64,000 nucleotides of DNA, taken from the NCBI RefSeq assembly GCF_027580225.2, contig NC_073341.2, forward strand, positions 14,314,501 through 14,378,500, in the 5' to 3' direction. The notes under the pieces are model-generated. The model made no database searches, had not been told where the DNA came from, and saw nothing but the letters and a program-made list of their open reading frames with translations. This stretch comes from Misgurnus anguillicaudatus (Eukaryota; Chordata; Actinopteri; Cypriniformes; Cobitidae). Below are positions 1 through 11,805 of the stretch, piece after piece (position 1 is the stretch's first letter; each line of letters begins with the position of its first letter). The translations under genes and the position numbers were made by a program.

Positions 1-64
1 ACACACAAATCCTTACATTTCTCAGTGCTTACACCATCTGGTCATATGGAAAGCACTAGCATTC

Positions 65-216
65 AATGAAAGCGTCAGCGTAAGTTCTACCAGGAAGACT
101 CTAATACCACGTCATTCATTCATAAAATCGGCTTACCAATCACAGCTCAATGCCGACTATTTAAACGCTGAACTAACACTCTCTCCTGCTGCCCGCAGGT
201 GTCGTAGCTGAAGTTC
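65..216 (+). repeat. 5' part (segment A) of a 410-bp repeat unit
   Basis: These 152 bp are repeated base for base, as far as I can see, at 5769-5920. In the second copy the segment continues into about 48 bp of linker and then into segment B (5969-6181). Here segment B is missing and reappears only at 5559. Segment A holds a TATA-like TATTTAAA followed by a pyrimidine-rich stretch and CCCGCAG/GTGTCG, so it could be promoter-like or an LTR U3. That role is inference. No protein is encoded. Confidence 0.75.
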
Positions 217-3200
217 GTTTGCTCGATGCTTAGTGCAAACCAAACGTTTTCAAAGCGATTGTTACTCGTACCACGCAGAATCGGATGTCAAAACGCTCGC
301 CCTTCCTCTGCTTATTTGTGAATTCAGTATGTTTACTCGGCCCGCAATGTTTTCGTGTCAATTTAACCTTTTCCCAGGATCTCTCATCCACGATATGCTA
401 CTCGTCTCATTTGCCGCTCGTTCTCACAGACTGCAACACAAGGTTACGGTAGGCGTGTTTGACCAGTCCCTTCGAACGCAACTCATCTTTGCCAAAGACC
501 CTTATTTAGGGAAGCTCGCATACTTGGCACAAAAACGCAAGGAATGAGGCCGTTTCATTTCAATGAACAGATTAAAATACAATGCAGTCCTGTTAAGCGT
601 AAACTGTAATCGACCATAGCAACTCACTTGACGCTTGCACAGGTGTCACTGATGATTGCCTGAGAAGTTCGGCCGCAACAGGTGTCACTTATCATATTGA
701 TTGCCTGAGGAGTTACGGTTCATGGTAAACACCGAAGGGTGATGTCTTCCTAACTAAAATATCTTTGTCTTCTCATCTAAACGAGAGTCCCCACACGAAG
801 GCTCTTTAAAGCAAAGATATAGATTTTTTTTTTTTTTACGGCATTATTCCTCCTGAAAGGCGATCGCGTTTCAACAGCACGGCATTAACGCGTGAGTAAG
901 TTAACGTCAAAAAGACCCGAACCCAACTGTCTTGGTTAATTTTCTGTGCGTGTTTGTTGTAAACAAATGGTGTAAAACGTGTAAACGACAAAATGGTGTA
1001 AAATCATATGTGTCTGCCTAAGAAACAAGGTAAGGTCACTGCTTTTCATAATTTTCCTGAATATGTCTAATCTATACAACCTTCCCGATATGTGCCTACC
1101 TGTTCCTACCAATTTAAGGGACATATTAAATGTTACCTACTGTATTTGTCAGTTATTGCAGTCTTTGACCAAATATACGGGATGTCTTATTTTAGTTGTT
1201 AATGTCATTGTTAATGTCACTGTTAACATTACTATGCAGGCTGTTCAATACTGACGATAGGCCACATTGGCATACTAACACAGGAATAAGCACGCAGTCG
1301 TAACGCTCAACTTGCATTTCCTGCGCAAATTGCGAGTGATTGTCTGGTTATGTCGGTCAAATGTACAATTATCAATGTTTCGTCCGACGACCGTCGGAAA
1401 CGCTGTCACACAGTTGAAATCAATTGATTGCATTTCATAAGAATTGTGGCATTAAATGTACTGTCATTTTAATTTAATGTGAGGTAAGTTACATCATTAA
1501 ATTATTATTATTATTATTATTTTTGCTCTAGTGTTGGGCGATATTATTCAGAGAGATAATTATATCGCAGCCCGTGAGATTGCCGACACGATAGTACTGG
1601 GAATGTGACAATTTATTTATTCTATTTTGACATCGCGGGTACGCGCATCGAAATTAGGCATAAAATCTGCTTCCGCCCGCGCGGTACTTTTACAATGCGT
1701 CTCATGCAATATTCAGTCATCGTCGCAAGGTTGTAGTATGTTTTCACTAAATACGACAATAAATACGTCAAGTCCGAACACCGGAAGCGTTTGATATTTT
1801 GAGTATTCAATTCGGAGGTGTTTTTAGTTCACAGCAACGGTTTAAAACTGAGTGTCACTTTCAACCGGTCGGTGTGCTTCCACGAAACTCTGCTCAATAA
1901 TGAAACGTAAATGGACCTCAATATATATCTTTTATCTTGGTGCTGAAACATGGTAATGGTATGGAGGAGATTGTATTTATATAAATCGCGAAAATTTGCG
2001 TATTACGTTTCTTGTTTTAGACTACAGTGAACGTCATGTCAGAATGTCCACTGCAGGCATCATTCTAAAAATAATGGTTAACATGGGTCCGATTCTGACT
2101 AAAGCAGCAAATGTTTATAATTTGATTTTGAAAGTACTAACAAAGTTCTACCTTCTGTCAAAATTTCATGAAAATATCTGATAAAATGAGAAAGTTATAA
2201 GCAAAAACATGTAAATAAGCAGCATTTCGGTCACACACATTCCATAGACATCCATATAACTTTCCTCTGATTTCTAATAATAAAAATATCATAACTTTCT
2301 CAATCTTCAATGGATTTTTCGTCTGCAAACCTCTTAAAACTTTGTTGCACATCACTGACACCTTAGCGGTCTGAAAATTACCTTGTAACAGGGAATGGAA
2401 CTCTCTCTCATTGATTTTAAACCCAGCGTGCATTTGAATCACCCTAGTGCGAAGTCCACGCTACATGCATTACAAGTTCAGGTGCAACGAAGTCAAAGCA
2501 TTACTCGTTTATTGAAAAGCTAGTTTCTTATGAGGCAAATCATGCTATGCATATTGGTGTTGCAACTGCAGGTTATGTAAGAATGGTATGTAAAAAATGT
2601 TCAGCATAATTAAGATAAACTTTAATGGATAAACAAGTCAATCGCATGTTGTCAAAGACTTTTGGTGAAGTCTGACTCGCAGTATGGTCTAAAATATGTT
2701 CTCTTAAATTGTTTGAGGCTACCGTGTCAACACAATCACATCCCGTAAATGTTCGGGGATCGCTCCCGTAAAGAGAAACTAGTAAATTGCCGAAAGATAC
2801 ACGTTAAAAGTTTTCTGTGTGAAACAATGCGTGCTCACTATACGTGCTGCTGAAGCTGAGATCATTCACCTGCATGACAGAGCAGCGTATCACGCGCTCC
2901 TCATGATCTCATTTAAAATACGAGTTAAGAATAACTGGCAAACTTCAGAAGCGCTTAAAAGACAAGCATGTGCAGGACTTTACATGTATCACATGTCTTT
3001 ATGGGTTTTCGCAGTAAGCATGACTCCGAAAATAATCGGTAGCATAAATGACCCAAAAGTCTAATGATTCCGGACAAATCCTGGAAGCATTTTCTGTGTA
3101 GTATTCATAATCTCTGCGTGAGAAGGGCAATTGATGGTGTCGGCTATCATTGATCGTGGTCTATTGACATAACCTGATCCCACACCTTCTAGTAGTTTCA

Positions 3201-3690
3201 GGATTTTAATAACACTCCAGTCAAGACACTAAGCATTCAATTGCGTATTGTTCGTTCACATTTAGTTCATACAGTTTAGATTAATTTACTTCCATATTTA
3301 CTAATCTTTCTAGTCTATAATTATTAATCTTAAAATTCAATAACCTTAATTTCTTTGTTTTATCAGTTTCATGTTAATGTTATGATTCTGTTTTCCTAGG
3401 TAATTTTTTTTTTTTCTTTTTCTGCCATCAATACACTTGAAATTCATAGCCAAAATCCCATCTTTTACTACATAAATACTTTGAAAAGTGAATACACTTG
3501 AAATGCAACGTTTCATCAGGTTCTATAGCTTTAAGCTGCATAATGATCAAAGTACGATCCAGCAGATACTGGTGGTGGTGTAGGTTACTCAACCATGTCT
3601 CATTTCTCGCTAAACTTATCTGTGGCATAGCGCACTTTATAGGATATCGCTTTCCATCACAGCCTCCGACATAGCATTCGCAGCCTTTCT
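217..3690. other. No gene recognised; simple repeats only
   Basis: The short open frames here (for example 233-547 and 2158-2442) match no family I recognise and show no splice-bounded structure. Visible items are a T run near 825-837, an ATT microsatellite at about 1502-1522, a T run near 3406-3420, and a fragment at 1534-1600 resembling sequence at 28141-28200 (TGTTGGGCGATA versus TGTTGAGCGATA), probably an old transposon end. Confidence 0.5.
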
Positions 3691-4190
3691 CACTATAGGG
3701 TATATTTTGTTGCCCCATTGCATGGCTCTCGTGACCTCCTTGCTGCGTGGCATATCATTGCCCTGTATCCAGCATTCGCAGTCGTACTGCTATACTGCAA
3801 ATTGTTGATTTGTTTTATGGCCTTCTCGCTAATCAGCATATCATTGCCTTGTCATCGGCTCCAGCTCCGTTTTTCGCCATGTAAATTATGGTTGCGCTGT
3901 ATTATGGCCTTCTCGTTACTTTGCATATGGTTACAATGTGTCATGGATACCACAACCGACTTATTACATTGCATAGGTTGCCCCGCATCTATCCTCCGCA
4001 GCCTTATTATGATTCAGCATATCGTTGCCCCGCATCATTGCCTTCGCGGTCTTCTCGCTACATGGGAAGTCGTTGCCCCGTAACCGTCTTTGTCGCATAA
4101 AGCATATCATTGCCCCGTATCTTGCCCTTCGCGGTCTTCACACTAAATTGCAAAACGTTGCCCTGTAAGTGTTCTCCACGGCCTTCTCGC
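3690..4190. repeat. Degenerate tandem repeat flanking the satellite
   Basis: Diverged copies of a unit built from GCATATCATTGCCCCG and GCCTTCGCGGTCTTCTCGCT recur near 3750, 3810, 3836, 3905, 4016, 4035, 4101 and 4130. Spacing is irregular. The last copies run directly into the cleaner array that follows, so this looks like the older, eroded edge of the same tandem locus. The open frames across it (3718-4083, 4110-5078) follow from stop-poor repetition and are not evidence of a gene. Confidence 0.6.
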
Positions 4191-5330
4191 CTATCGGGGC
4201 TATCGATCGATGTGGCCTATCGTGGCTTTACAAATCGCCTATCGGGGCTATCTATCGAAGTGGCTTTACATATCGCCTATCGTGGTTTTACACATCACCT
4301 ATCGGGGCTTTCGATCGACGTGGCCTATCGTGGCTTTACACATTGCCTATCGAGGCTGTCGATCGACGTGGCTTTACATATCGCCTATCGAGGCTGTCGA
4401 TCAAGTGGCCTATCGTGGCTTTACATATCGCCTATCGAGGCTGTCGATCAAGTGGCCTATCGTGGCTTTACATATCGCCTATCGGGGCTATCGATCGTCG
4501 TGGCTTTACATATCGCCTATCGAGGCTATCGATCGACGTGGCCTGACGTGGCCAATCATGGCTTTACACAACGCATATCGGGGCTATCGATCGACGTGGC
4601 TTTACATATCGCCTATCGGGCTATCGATCGACGTGGCTTTACACATCGCCTATCGCGGCTATCGATCGACGTGGCTTTACACATCACTTATCCGGGCTAT
4701 CGATCGACGTGGCCTATCGTGGCTTTACACATTGCCTATCGGGGCTATCGATCGTTGTGGCCTATCGTGGCTTTACACATCGCCTATCGGGGCTATCGAT
4801 CGACGTGGCTTTACATATCGCCTATCGATCGACGTGGCCTGACGTGGCCAATCATGGCTTTACACATCGCCTATCGGGGCTATCGATCGACGTGGCTTTA
4901 CATATCGCCTATCGAGGCTATCGATCGACGTGGCCTGACGTGGCCAATCATGGCTTTACACAACGACTATCGGGGCTATCGATCGACGTGGCTTTACAAA
5001 TCGGCTATCGGGGCTATTGATCGACGTGGCCTACCGTGGCTTTACAAATCGCCTATCAGGGCTATCGATTGCTGTTGACTATCGGGGCTATCGATCCACG
5101 TGGCTTTACAAATTGCTTATCCGTGCTATCGATCGACGTGGCTTTAAACATTGCCTATCGGGGCTATCGATCGTTGTGGCCTATCGTGGCTTTACACATC
5201 GCTTATCCGGGCTATCGATCGACGTGGCCTATCATGGATCTATACATTGCCTATCGGGGCTATCGATCGTTGTGGCCTATCGTGGCTTTACATATCGCCT
5301 ATCATGGCTACCTATCCACATACAGCCTAC
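4190..5330. repeat. CG-rich satellite with CGATCG core, 38/48-bp units
   Basis: About 27 monomers. The short unit is roughly 38 bp: a CTATCGGGGCTATCGATCGA block, then CGTGGCTTTACATATCGC. A longer 48-bp form adds GGCCTATCGT before GGCTTTAC. A third variant, with CCTGACGTGGCCAATCATGG, occurs at about 4535, 4831 and 4927, so unit types are interspersed in a higher-order pattern. Each unit carries overlapping palindromes (ATCGAT, CGATCG). Several frames stay open for 100-320 codons because stops are rare. The array fades out near 5330, with a last echo at 5405-5430. Confidence 0.9.
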
Positions 5331-5558
5331 CGTTGCACTTTACGACGAAGCATATTGTAATTCTTATCCTATTCCTTTTGTGTGAATCGGACATTAAAGT
5401 GAATGCCTATGCCTATCGTGGCTTTATTTTTGGGGGGGTTCCAATAAATGGCTTTTATAGCTTAAGAAGTCTGATTCCTTCTTAAAAATTTCTCTTGTTT
5501 CAGGATTGACATCTCTTCAATTTCTTAGCAATCAAGCCAGTCGATCTACTTCACTTTT

Positions 5559-6181
5559 GGGGGTAGGCTCCGCCCCTGCCTTCAACATCAGGCAGGATCT
5601 GCCGGACTACAGCTAGACCCGGACGAAAGGCGGGGCATATGCCAAAAGAATCTTACGACACTCAAGCATCTATTTTATTTTGAGACTGAATTGAATTTCT
5701 GTCTTTTAATTCAACATGGAATAAATGTCATTCAAACGTTTGCTTGCCTTCTGAGTCTTTATGGTAGAAATGAAAGCGTCAGCGTAAGTTCTACCAGGAA
5801 GACTCTAATACCACGTCATTCATTCATAAAATCGGCTTACCAATCACAGCTCAATGCCGACTATTTAAACGCTGAACTAACACTCTCTCCTGCTGCCCGC
5901 AGGTGTCGTAGCTGAAGTTCACCTCCATCCTCCCCACCACCACCAGGTTGTTCCCTGTTCTTTTGTCCGGGGGTAGGCTCCGCCCCTGCCTTCAACATCA
6001 GGCAGGATCTGCCGGACTACAGCTAGACCCGGACGAAAGGCGGGGCATATGCCAAAAGAATCTTACGAGACTCAAGCATCTCTTTTATTTTGAGACTGAT
6101 TCGAATTTCTGTCTTTTAATTCAACATGGAATAAATGTCATTCAAACGTTTGCTTGCCTTCTGAGTCTTTATGGTAGAAAT
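5559..6181 (+). repeat. Segment B, then a complete A-linker-B 410-bp unit
   Basis: Positions 5559-5771 and 5969-6181 are near-identical 213-bp copies at an offset of 410 bp (differences such as GACACTC/GAGACTC). Between them lie segment A (5769-5920, identical to 65-216) and a 48-bp pyrimidine-rich linker. The complete unit is therefore about 5770-6181. Segment B contains AATAAA followed by a T/G-rich stretch, so the order TATA-like, then poly(A)-like, would suit an LTR. No internal retroelement was found, so LTR identity is only a possibility. Confidence 0.7.
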
Positions 6182-6319
6182 ACTGTTCACTCAATTCAGC
6201 ACAGCTTAGCAAACAATTACCAAGCTGGAAACACTAAAAGTCAAAATTGAACACACAGCAATCAAATCCTTCAACAGATACATAAAAGGGCCTGAATCTG
6301 TTCATTGAGCTTTGAAACA

Positions 6320-6951
6320 ATGGATCCACAGAGAAATGAAGGAATAGGTCGAGGAGAAGGAGGAGGAAGAGGAGGAGGGAAAGAAGGAGGACGTGTAGAA
6401 GGAGGAGAAAGAGGACATGGTGAAGGTGAAGGGAGAGGACATGATGAAGAAATAGGTCGAGGAGGAGGAGTAGGAATAGGAGGAGGGAGAGGAGAAGGGA
6501 AAGGAGGAGGACGTGGTGAAGGAGGAGGAAGAGGAGGAGGACGTGGTGAAAGAGGAGGAAGGAGATGAAGGGCAAGGTGACAAGCAATTTCAAGGTGAAA
6601 TTCAAGCCACTCTAGTTGACCATGTCCTGGTCCATGGTATGACTATGATGGAGGCTGAGCAACGAATAAAGCCTAATTTGAGTCGCTTCACTTATGCCTC
6701 AATCTTCAGAGCCTTCAGGGAGGAAAACAGATAGGTGTACTCACAGTAAGACTGCTCTATACAGTTACATTAGTGTGCATAAACTGTTGGACTATGCTAC
6801 TGGAATAAAGAAATGCATCAAATTGCCTTCCATACAGATAGACATATCAGCAGATGAATGCAAGGGGTGGATCAGAGGATTTTACCCTTGCTGTTTGGCT
6901 AGGACCAATATAGCCTGTGATGTGAATGAGATTCTCTGGCCTGACCCATAA
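6320..6951 (+). pseudogene. IS630/Tc1-like transposase relic (outer element)
   Basis: The reading frame begins at the ATG at 6320 with a purine-rich segment giving a Gly/Arg/Glu low-complexity N terminus of about 80 residues. A frame change then leads to a helix-turn-helix region (ATLVDHVLVHGMTMMEA ... NLSRFTYASIFRAFREENR, to 6734). The catalytic middle is missing. The C-terminal end (GWIRGFYPCCLARTNIACD, then VNEILWPDP) is read at 6865-6951. The last residues, RRDVEAK plus stop, lie at 8191-8214, beyond a second transposon inserted in between. Residual identity to fish IS630/Tc1-like transposases is clear, but the DDE core is deleted, so it is not functional. Confidence 0.8.
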
Positions 6952-6954
6952 CTA

Positions 6955-8188
6955 CAGTTTTTTCCAATTGCTAACACACAATTTTGCAAACTAGTCTGGT
7001 TTTATCAAAAAACATAACACAATTTACAAAACCACACACCCAAATAGCAAAATACCACATATATCCTGCAAAATGAAGCACTCCAACCGAAACTACATAT
7101 AACATTATCAAAATCAAACTTTGACACAAATTGGAACACACTTCATTCATATGACCAGATTTTTGTCTAACCAACTACACACAGTTAGGCATAATGAAAA
7201 GCGCACTTTTCTTTAGTATGCTTTGCCATAATACTAAAATATGTATTAGATTGTTCACATGCACAGAAATATTTGCAGATACACACACATGCTGTTGAAT
7301 TTTTTTATTTTTCACCAAACAAGTCACAACGCCTCGTCCACATCACAGGCAATATATTCCCTGCAGACATCGGGGGAGAAGCGCCTTGAGCGCCTTATCC
7401 ATCCCTAAATTGCACCAACATCAATCTCATCACATGTCTCTTTCATAGCCTGCAAAAGAGGCATGCACACAAAGGGCTGCTGGTCATATACCTTCCATAT
7501 AACTCTTCTATGGGGTTCAAAATGGCGAGTATGGTGGGAGGTATTGCACGATAAATGTTTGGTAGACTGCAAACCAGTTTTGGACTAGGGCTGCACGATG
7601 AAAGCTCACATTGTGCCATACTACAACGTACCGGTTTCTTTGGTCTACATCATTCATACACTCTGATGGTATGAGAATGTTGTGAAATCTTTCTAGAAAT
7701 GTGAGAATATGGGCTGTGTTGTATGGTTCAAGGTTGGCATGACGGGGGAGGACACCATCCATATTGGAGATGGCAGCACACATTGTGATGTTCCCACCAC
7801 GTTAGCCAGGAACATCTATAATGGCTCTGTGGCCAATGATGTTCCTGTGGTCTTTTCTAGTGCTTACATCCTGATTGAAGTGTTAACAATTAACCATTCA
7901 GGTGTTTGGGCAGGTGGCACATATATTGGCCATTACCTCGTGCAGTGTCATTTTGAATGGTAGTGTTTTGAAAAGGCAAATGTGACTTTATGTCAGATTG
8001 TTGTGTCTTGTGCAGAGAACCGTGTTCAGTGCATTTAAAAAGTGCCATTGTGAATTGCAAAATGTGTGTAGAGCAGAAAATGTGTTTAGACTTTTGGAGA
8101 CTTGAGAAGAGGTGTTGCTCTCTGTGTGTCAGTTTAAATAGTTGTGCTGTTCATGTAATTTTAGTGTGTTAGCAATTGGAAAAAACTG
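6955..8188. mobile_element. Defective Tc1/IS630-type transposon inside the outer relic
   Basis: The terminal inverted repeats are CAGTTTTTTCCAATTGCTAA at 6955 and its complement ending at 8188. TA dinucleotides flank both sides (6953-6954 and 8189-8190), as expected for Tc1/mariner/IS630 target duplication. Length is 1234 bp. Removing the element with one TA joins the upstream transposase C terminus to RRDVEAK in the same frame. The interior carries a minus-strand transposase fragment, so this is a decayed or non-autonomous copy. Confidence 0.82.
7325..7783 (-). pseudogene. Transposase C-terminal fragment of the inner element
   Basis: Read on the minus strand, 7783-7517 gives CAAISNMDGVLPRHANLEPY and then YNTAHILTFLERF, VVWHNVSFHRAALVQNWF and IVQYLPPYSPF. 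This is the second catalytic region of an IS630/Tc1-like DDE transposase, with the expected Asp replaced by His in WHNVSFH. Frameshifted continuation down to about 7325 gives NPIEELY, MPLLQAM and GWIRRSRRF...YIACDVDEAL. Frameshifts, a stop and the lost catalytic residue make it a pseudogene. Confidence 0.75.
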
Positions 8189-8708
8189 TAAGACGGGATG
8201 TTGAGGCGAAATAATAAAAAAATTACAGTAGTGCTGTGTATAGCACATGAATGAATAAAAATGTGCTAATTTGAATTGATTGCACCAGTGTGTAATACAA
8301 TGTTGTAGTGTGTGTGTTTTTGAAAGCTTGTGTGTGTTGTCTGAGGGAAAAGTTTGGTATTTCAGTAAGAGTGAATGGTTTTGAGTGTAGAGCTTCATTT
8401 TGACCTGAAAATATGATGTTTGGAGTATTGTGTGTGACTTTATGGAATTGTCTTTACTGTTTTGAGAATATGAGGCATAGTTTCAAGAAATGTGTAATAA
8501 TGTTAGGTATAATGAAGATTATACTTGTATATATGTATCTTTTGCAGTAACTGTTGAACTGTAGAATAGTGGGTTAAGCAAAGGACACTGTATAGAAGTG
8601 TTGCACACTTCTTGCACACAGCAGGCTTTCAAAAAAGTCAGCAAAAAATGGGGGGCCTGTGCCCCAGTAGAGCTTTATATCTAGCAATGCCCATGAATAT
8701 ATGCATGT

Positions 8709-8741
8709 GCTATGTATGTATGTATGTATGTATCTATATAT
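8709..8741. repeat. GTAT microsatellite
   Basis: Perfect GTAT tetranucleotide repeats at 8711-8733, passing into imperfect CTATATA repeats. Confidence 0.85.
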
Positions 8742-10020
8742 GATTTAACAATTTTTACTTTCCAAATAAACAACTACAGCATATTCATGAATATGCATGG
8801 CATATAGCCTAAAGAAAATATTGAAGACAAAAATCTGCATTAAACAAATAACAGTTTTATTGAAACAGCAGAGATATTTCTTTCATTTTCTACGTTTGTC
8901 AGTACTCTACTCAGCACCGACTGCTTCAACCAGAACGTATGCCAAAGGCGATGGAGCATAATGCTTGAGTAGGAAGCTGAGATTCAGGCGCGAGGAGAGG
9001 ACAGGACACATAAGAGAGACTAGCAACAAGGAGGCTGATAGGTCCTGACCTATAGTCCTAACTCATACTCCTAATCAGTAGGTGGCGGTACTGCACCTAA
9101 AACCTGTTTGCTAACCACCAGTAAAACTCAAGAAGGAGACTGATGGTTGGCATGCTCTCAACCCAGGAAAAACTTCAAGTTTACAAGGTACATAGTTTTC
9201 ACAAGTGGTGCTTTCCAGTTTTGATTGCATCTCTTCCAGGAGAGTTTTGTGAACCAGAGGGGAAGGAGTAAGAAGGGAGAGAGTAATCGTTGTTGTTTTG
9301 TTCCACAGATGCTGTTTTAAACCAGTTTCCACGGCCGAAGCTGATGTTAGAAAATCCATCAACAGTAGAATATGCGAGCTAAGACACCAGGTGAAGTGCA
9401 AAAGCATGGGTATATAAGTCATTTAAATCAGTGAAGAGCCAAGATGGACTCCTAGCCAGGATAAAGGCCTGTTCTTTTGGCGATTTATTTCTTTGCTTTT
9501 ACACATTGCCAAAGCTCCTTGAAAGTTTGTTTATTATTTATTTATCTATTATTGTCTGTGCATTTTGTTTATATTGTATTTTAACTGTATAACGGCACTG
9601 CTGAAAGTTTGAAATAAATAGACCTTGGTAATTTAAATTGCTTTAATTTATATTTTGTATATTTTCTGTTTTATGTCACTCTTTTAAAATGTAATTTATG
9701 TTAATGTAATGCAAGACATTTATGTAATGTAAAGCAAACCAAACCACATTGTCTGACCATGTGCAAAACCTCTTGTGGTTGTAATAGGTCTGTTTAGCTC
9801 TCTACCTAAAATTAGTTTTAGTATGTGTGCCTGATTAAAAGAAAATAAAGGTGGCTTTTGATAGATTATCCATTAGTCTGTGTTAATATGTGGTATAAAT
9901 GTGTGTAGATATTTTTATGTATATATTTCTATATAATTTTACATATTATTTAAAATATATTCTACCATATAGTAAACATACATGTGACACTATATCTGTA
10001 CATATATTGTTAATACATTT
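8742..10020. other. No gene recognised; AT-rich with one dispersed repeat
   Basis: Around 9077-9115 the motif CAGTAGGTGGCGGTACTGCA, followed by AACCACCAGTAAAACTCAAG, is a sequence recurring in many fish genomes and probably of transposon origin. The open frame at 9111-9422 (minus) follows it and resembles no known protein. The rest grades into T/A-rich sequence before the satellite. Confidence 0.45.
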
Positions 10021-10039
10021 TTGCATATCAATCGGAATA

Positions 10040-11290
10040 CAATATGGCGGATATTTATAAATATAATATTGCATATATTTTGAGATATATAAACACATAT
10101 ATTATATTCACGTGCAATATATTAAAAGCGGCAATTATTTATATTTATCAATATTCTGCCATAAATTACATATATATAGAATATATGTATCAACATATTA
10201 CTCATGTATTTTACAATATACTGCAATATATTGCATACATAAAGAATATATGCATCAACATATTACTCCATATATCGCCAATATATACTGCAATATATTA
10301 CATACATTAAGATTATATTTATCAACATATTACTCCATATATTGCCAATATATACTGCAATATATTACATACATAAAGTATATATGTATCAACATATTAC
10401 TCCATATATTGCCAATATATACTGCAATATATTACATACATAAAGAATATATGTATCAACATATTACTCCATATATTGCCAATATATACTGCAATATATT
10501 ACATACATAAAGAATATATGTATCAACATATTACTCCATATATTGCCAATATATACTGCAATATATTACATACATATAGAATATATTTATCAACATATTA
10601 CTACATATATTGCCAATATATACTGCAATATATTACATACATTTAGAATATATTTATCAACATATTACTCCATATATTGCCAATATATACTGCAATATAT
10701 TACATACATATAGAATATATGTATCAACATATTACTCCATATATTGCCAATATATACTGCAATATATTACATACATATAGAATATATGTATCAATATATT
10801 ACATACATTTAAAATATATGTATCAACATATTACTCCATATATTGCCAATATATACTGCAATATATTACATACATATAGAATATATGTATCAACATATTA
10901 CTCCATATATTGCCAATATATACTGCAATCTATTACATACATTTAGAATATATGTATCAATATATTACATACATTTAAAATATATGTATCAACATATTAC
11001 TATATTGCCAATATATACTTCAATATATTACATACATTTAGAATATATGCATCAATATATTACTTCATATATTTCCAATATATTATGGGATATATTAAAT
11101 AGTATAATGAGATGTATTTAATCAATATATGAAAACGGCAATAATTGCAGTATTGTATAATATATTGCAATATATCACTTACATATATTAAATATATTTT
11201 TATATAATATATCATGATATATATTACTATGTAAATTTCACAATATATGGAGACACATTAAATATATTGTCATGTAATATATTGAGAAAT
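10040..11290. repeat. 67-bp AT-rich satellite array
   Basis: The marker TACTCCATATATTGCC recurs at 10264, 10331, 10398, 10465 and onward, giving a clean 67-bp period. Near 10790-10830 and 10945-10990 units carry a partial duplication of TATATTACATACATTTA. The edges (10040-10200, 11060-11290) are degenerate. Because 67 is not a multiple of three, the repeated peptide seen in open frames cycles through all frames, so no gene is implied. Confidence 0.92.
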
Positions 11291-11639
11291 ATATTTTTGT
11301 TGCATAAGGGTCTACTCATCAGGCTCTTTCCAGAATATTTAAAAAATGTCCTTAATTAACACACTAACAAGCTGATGAGCTTTCCGACATTTCTTATTTC
11401 CTCCCATTCCCAGCTGGGCAAATTAAAATAAAATTAATATTTGATAAATTCATTTGCATGTGAACATTATAAATATCAAAATTAAATGTCAAAATAATGT
11501 CTTTTTATTTTAAAAAGTTTTATACTGTTCAAATTATATCTGTTATATTATTCGCTCTTTGTATAAAAATGACAATCAACCAAAAGTAATTATTTCAAGA
11601 TTTTAAATGTATAAAGATGTATTTCAAGCATGAAATTAT

Positions 11640-11805
11640 TTTGCCCACATAGGTGCCATGAGGGTCCCACATGGGCAAACCTATATGTGACCTACATAGT
11701 GAAACCCACATATAGGTTATTGCCCATGTTAAGCCTATGCCCACATGCTGCCCAGATAGGACCCACATGGAGCCCAAATATCAATGTTGGCTGGGAATGA
11801 CATGA
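11640..11805. repeat. Dispersed CCCACATGGG-type internal repeat
   Basis: Short, partly palindromic blocks (CCCACATGGG, CCTATATGTG, CCCACATGCTGCCCA) alternate for about 160 bp. I recognise this composition as a dispersed fish repeat, but cannot name the family. It abuts the C-terminal end of the Tc1 transposase relic and has probably replaced that element's left terminus. Confidence 0.5.

Noticed and set aside
4110..5485. Several overlapping long open frames suggesting a repetitive protein
   Set aside because: All lie in the stop-poor satellite, in several frames at once, with no start context or splice sites.
6234..6605. Minus-strand Leu/Ser-rich frames
   Set aside because: Antisense of the purine-rich transposase N terminus; composition artefact.
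10044..11121. Open frames repeating a YIANIYCNILHT-like peptide
   Set aside because: They are produced by the 67-bp AT-rich satellite, which shifts frame each unit.
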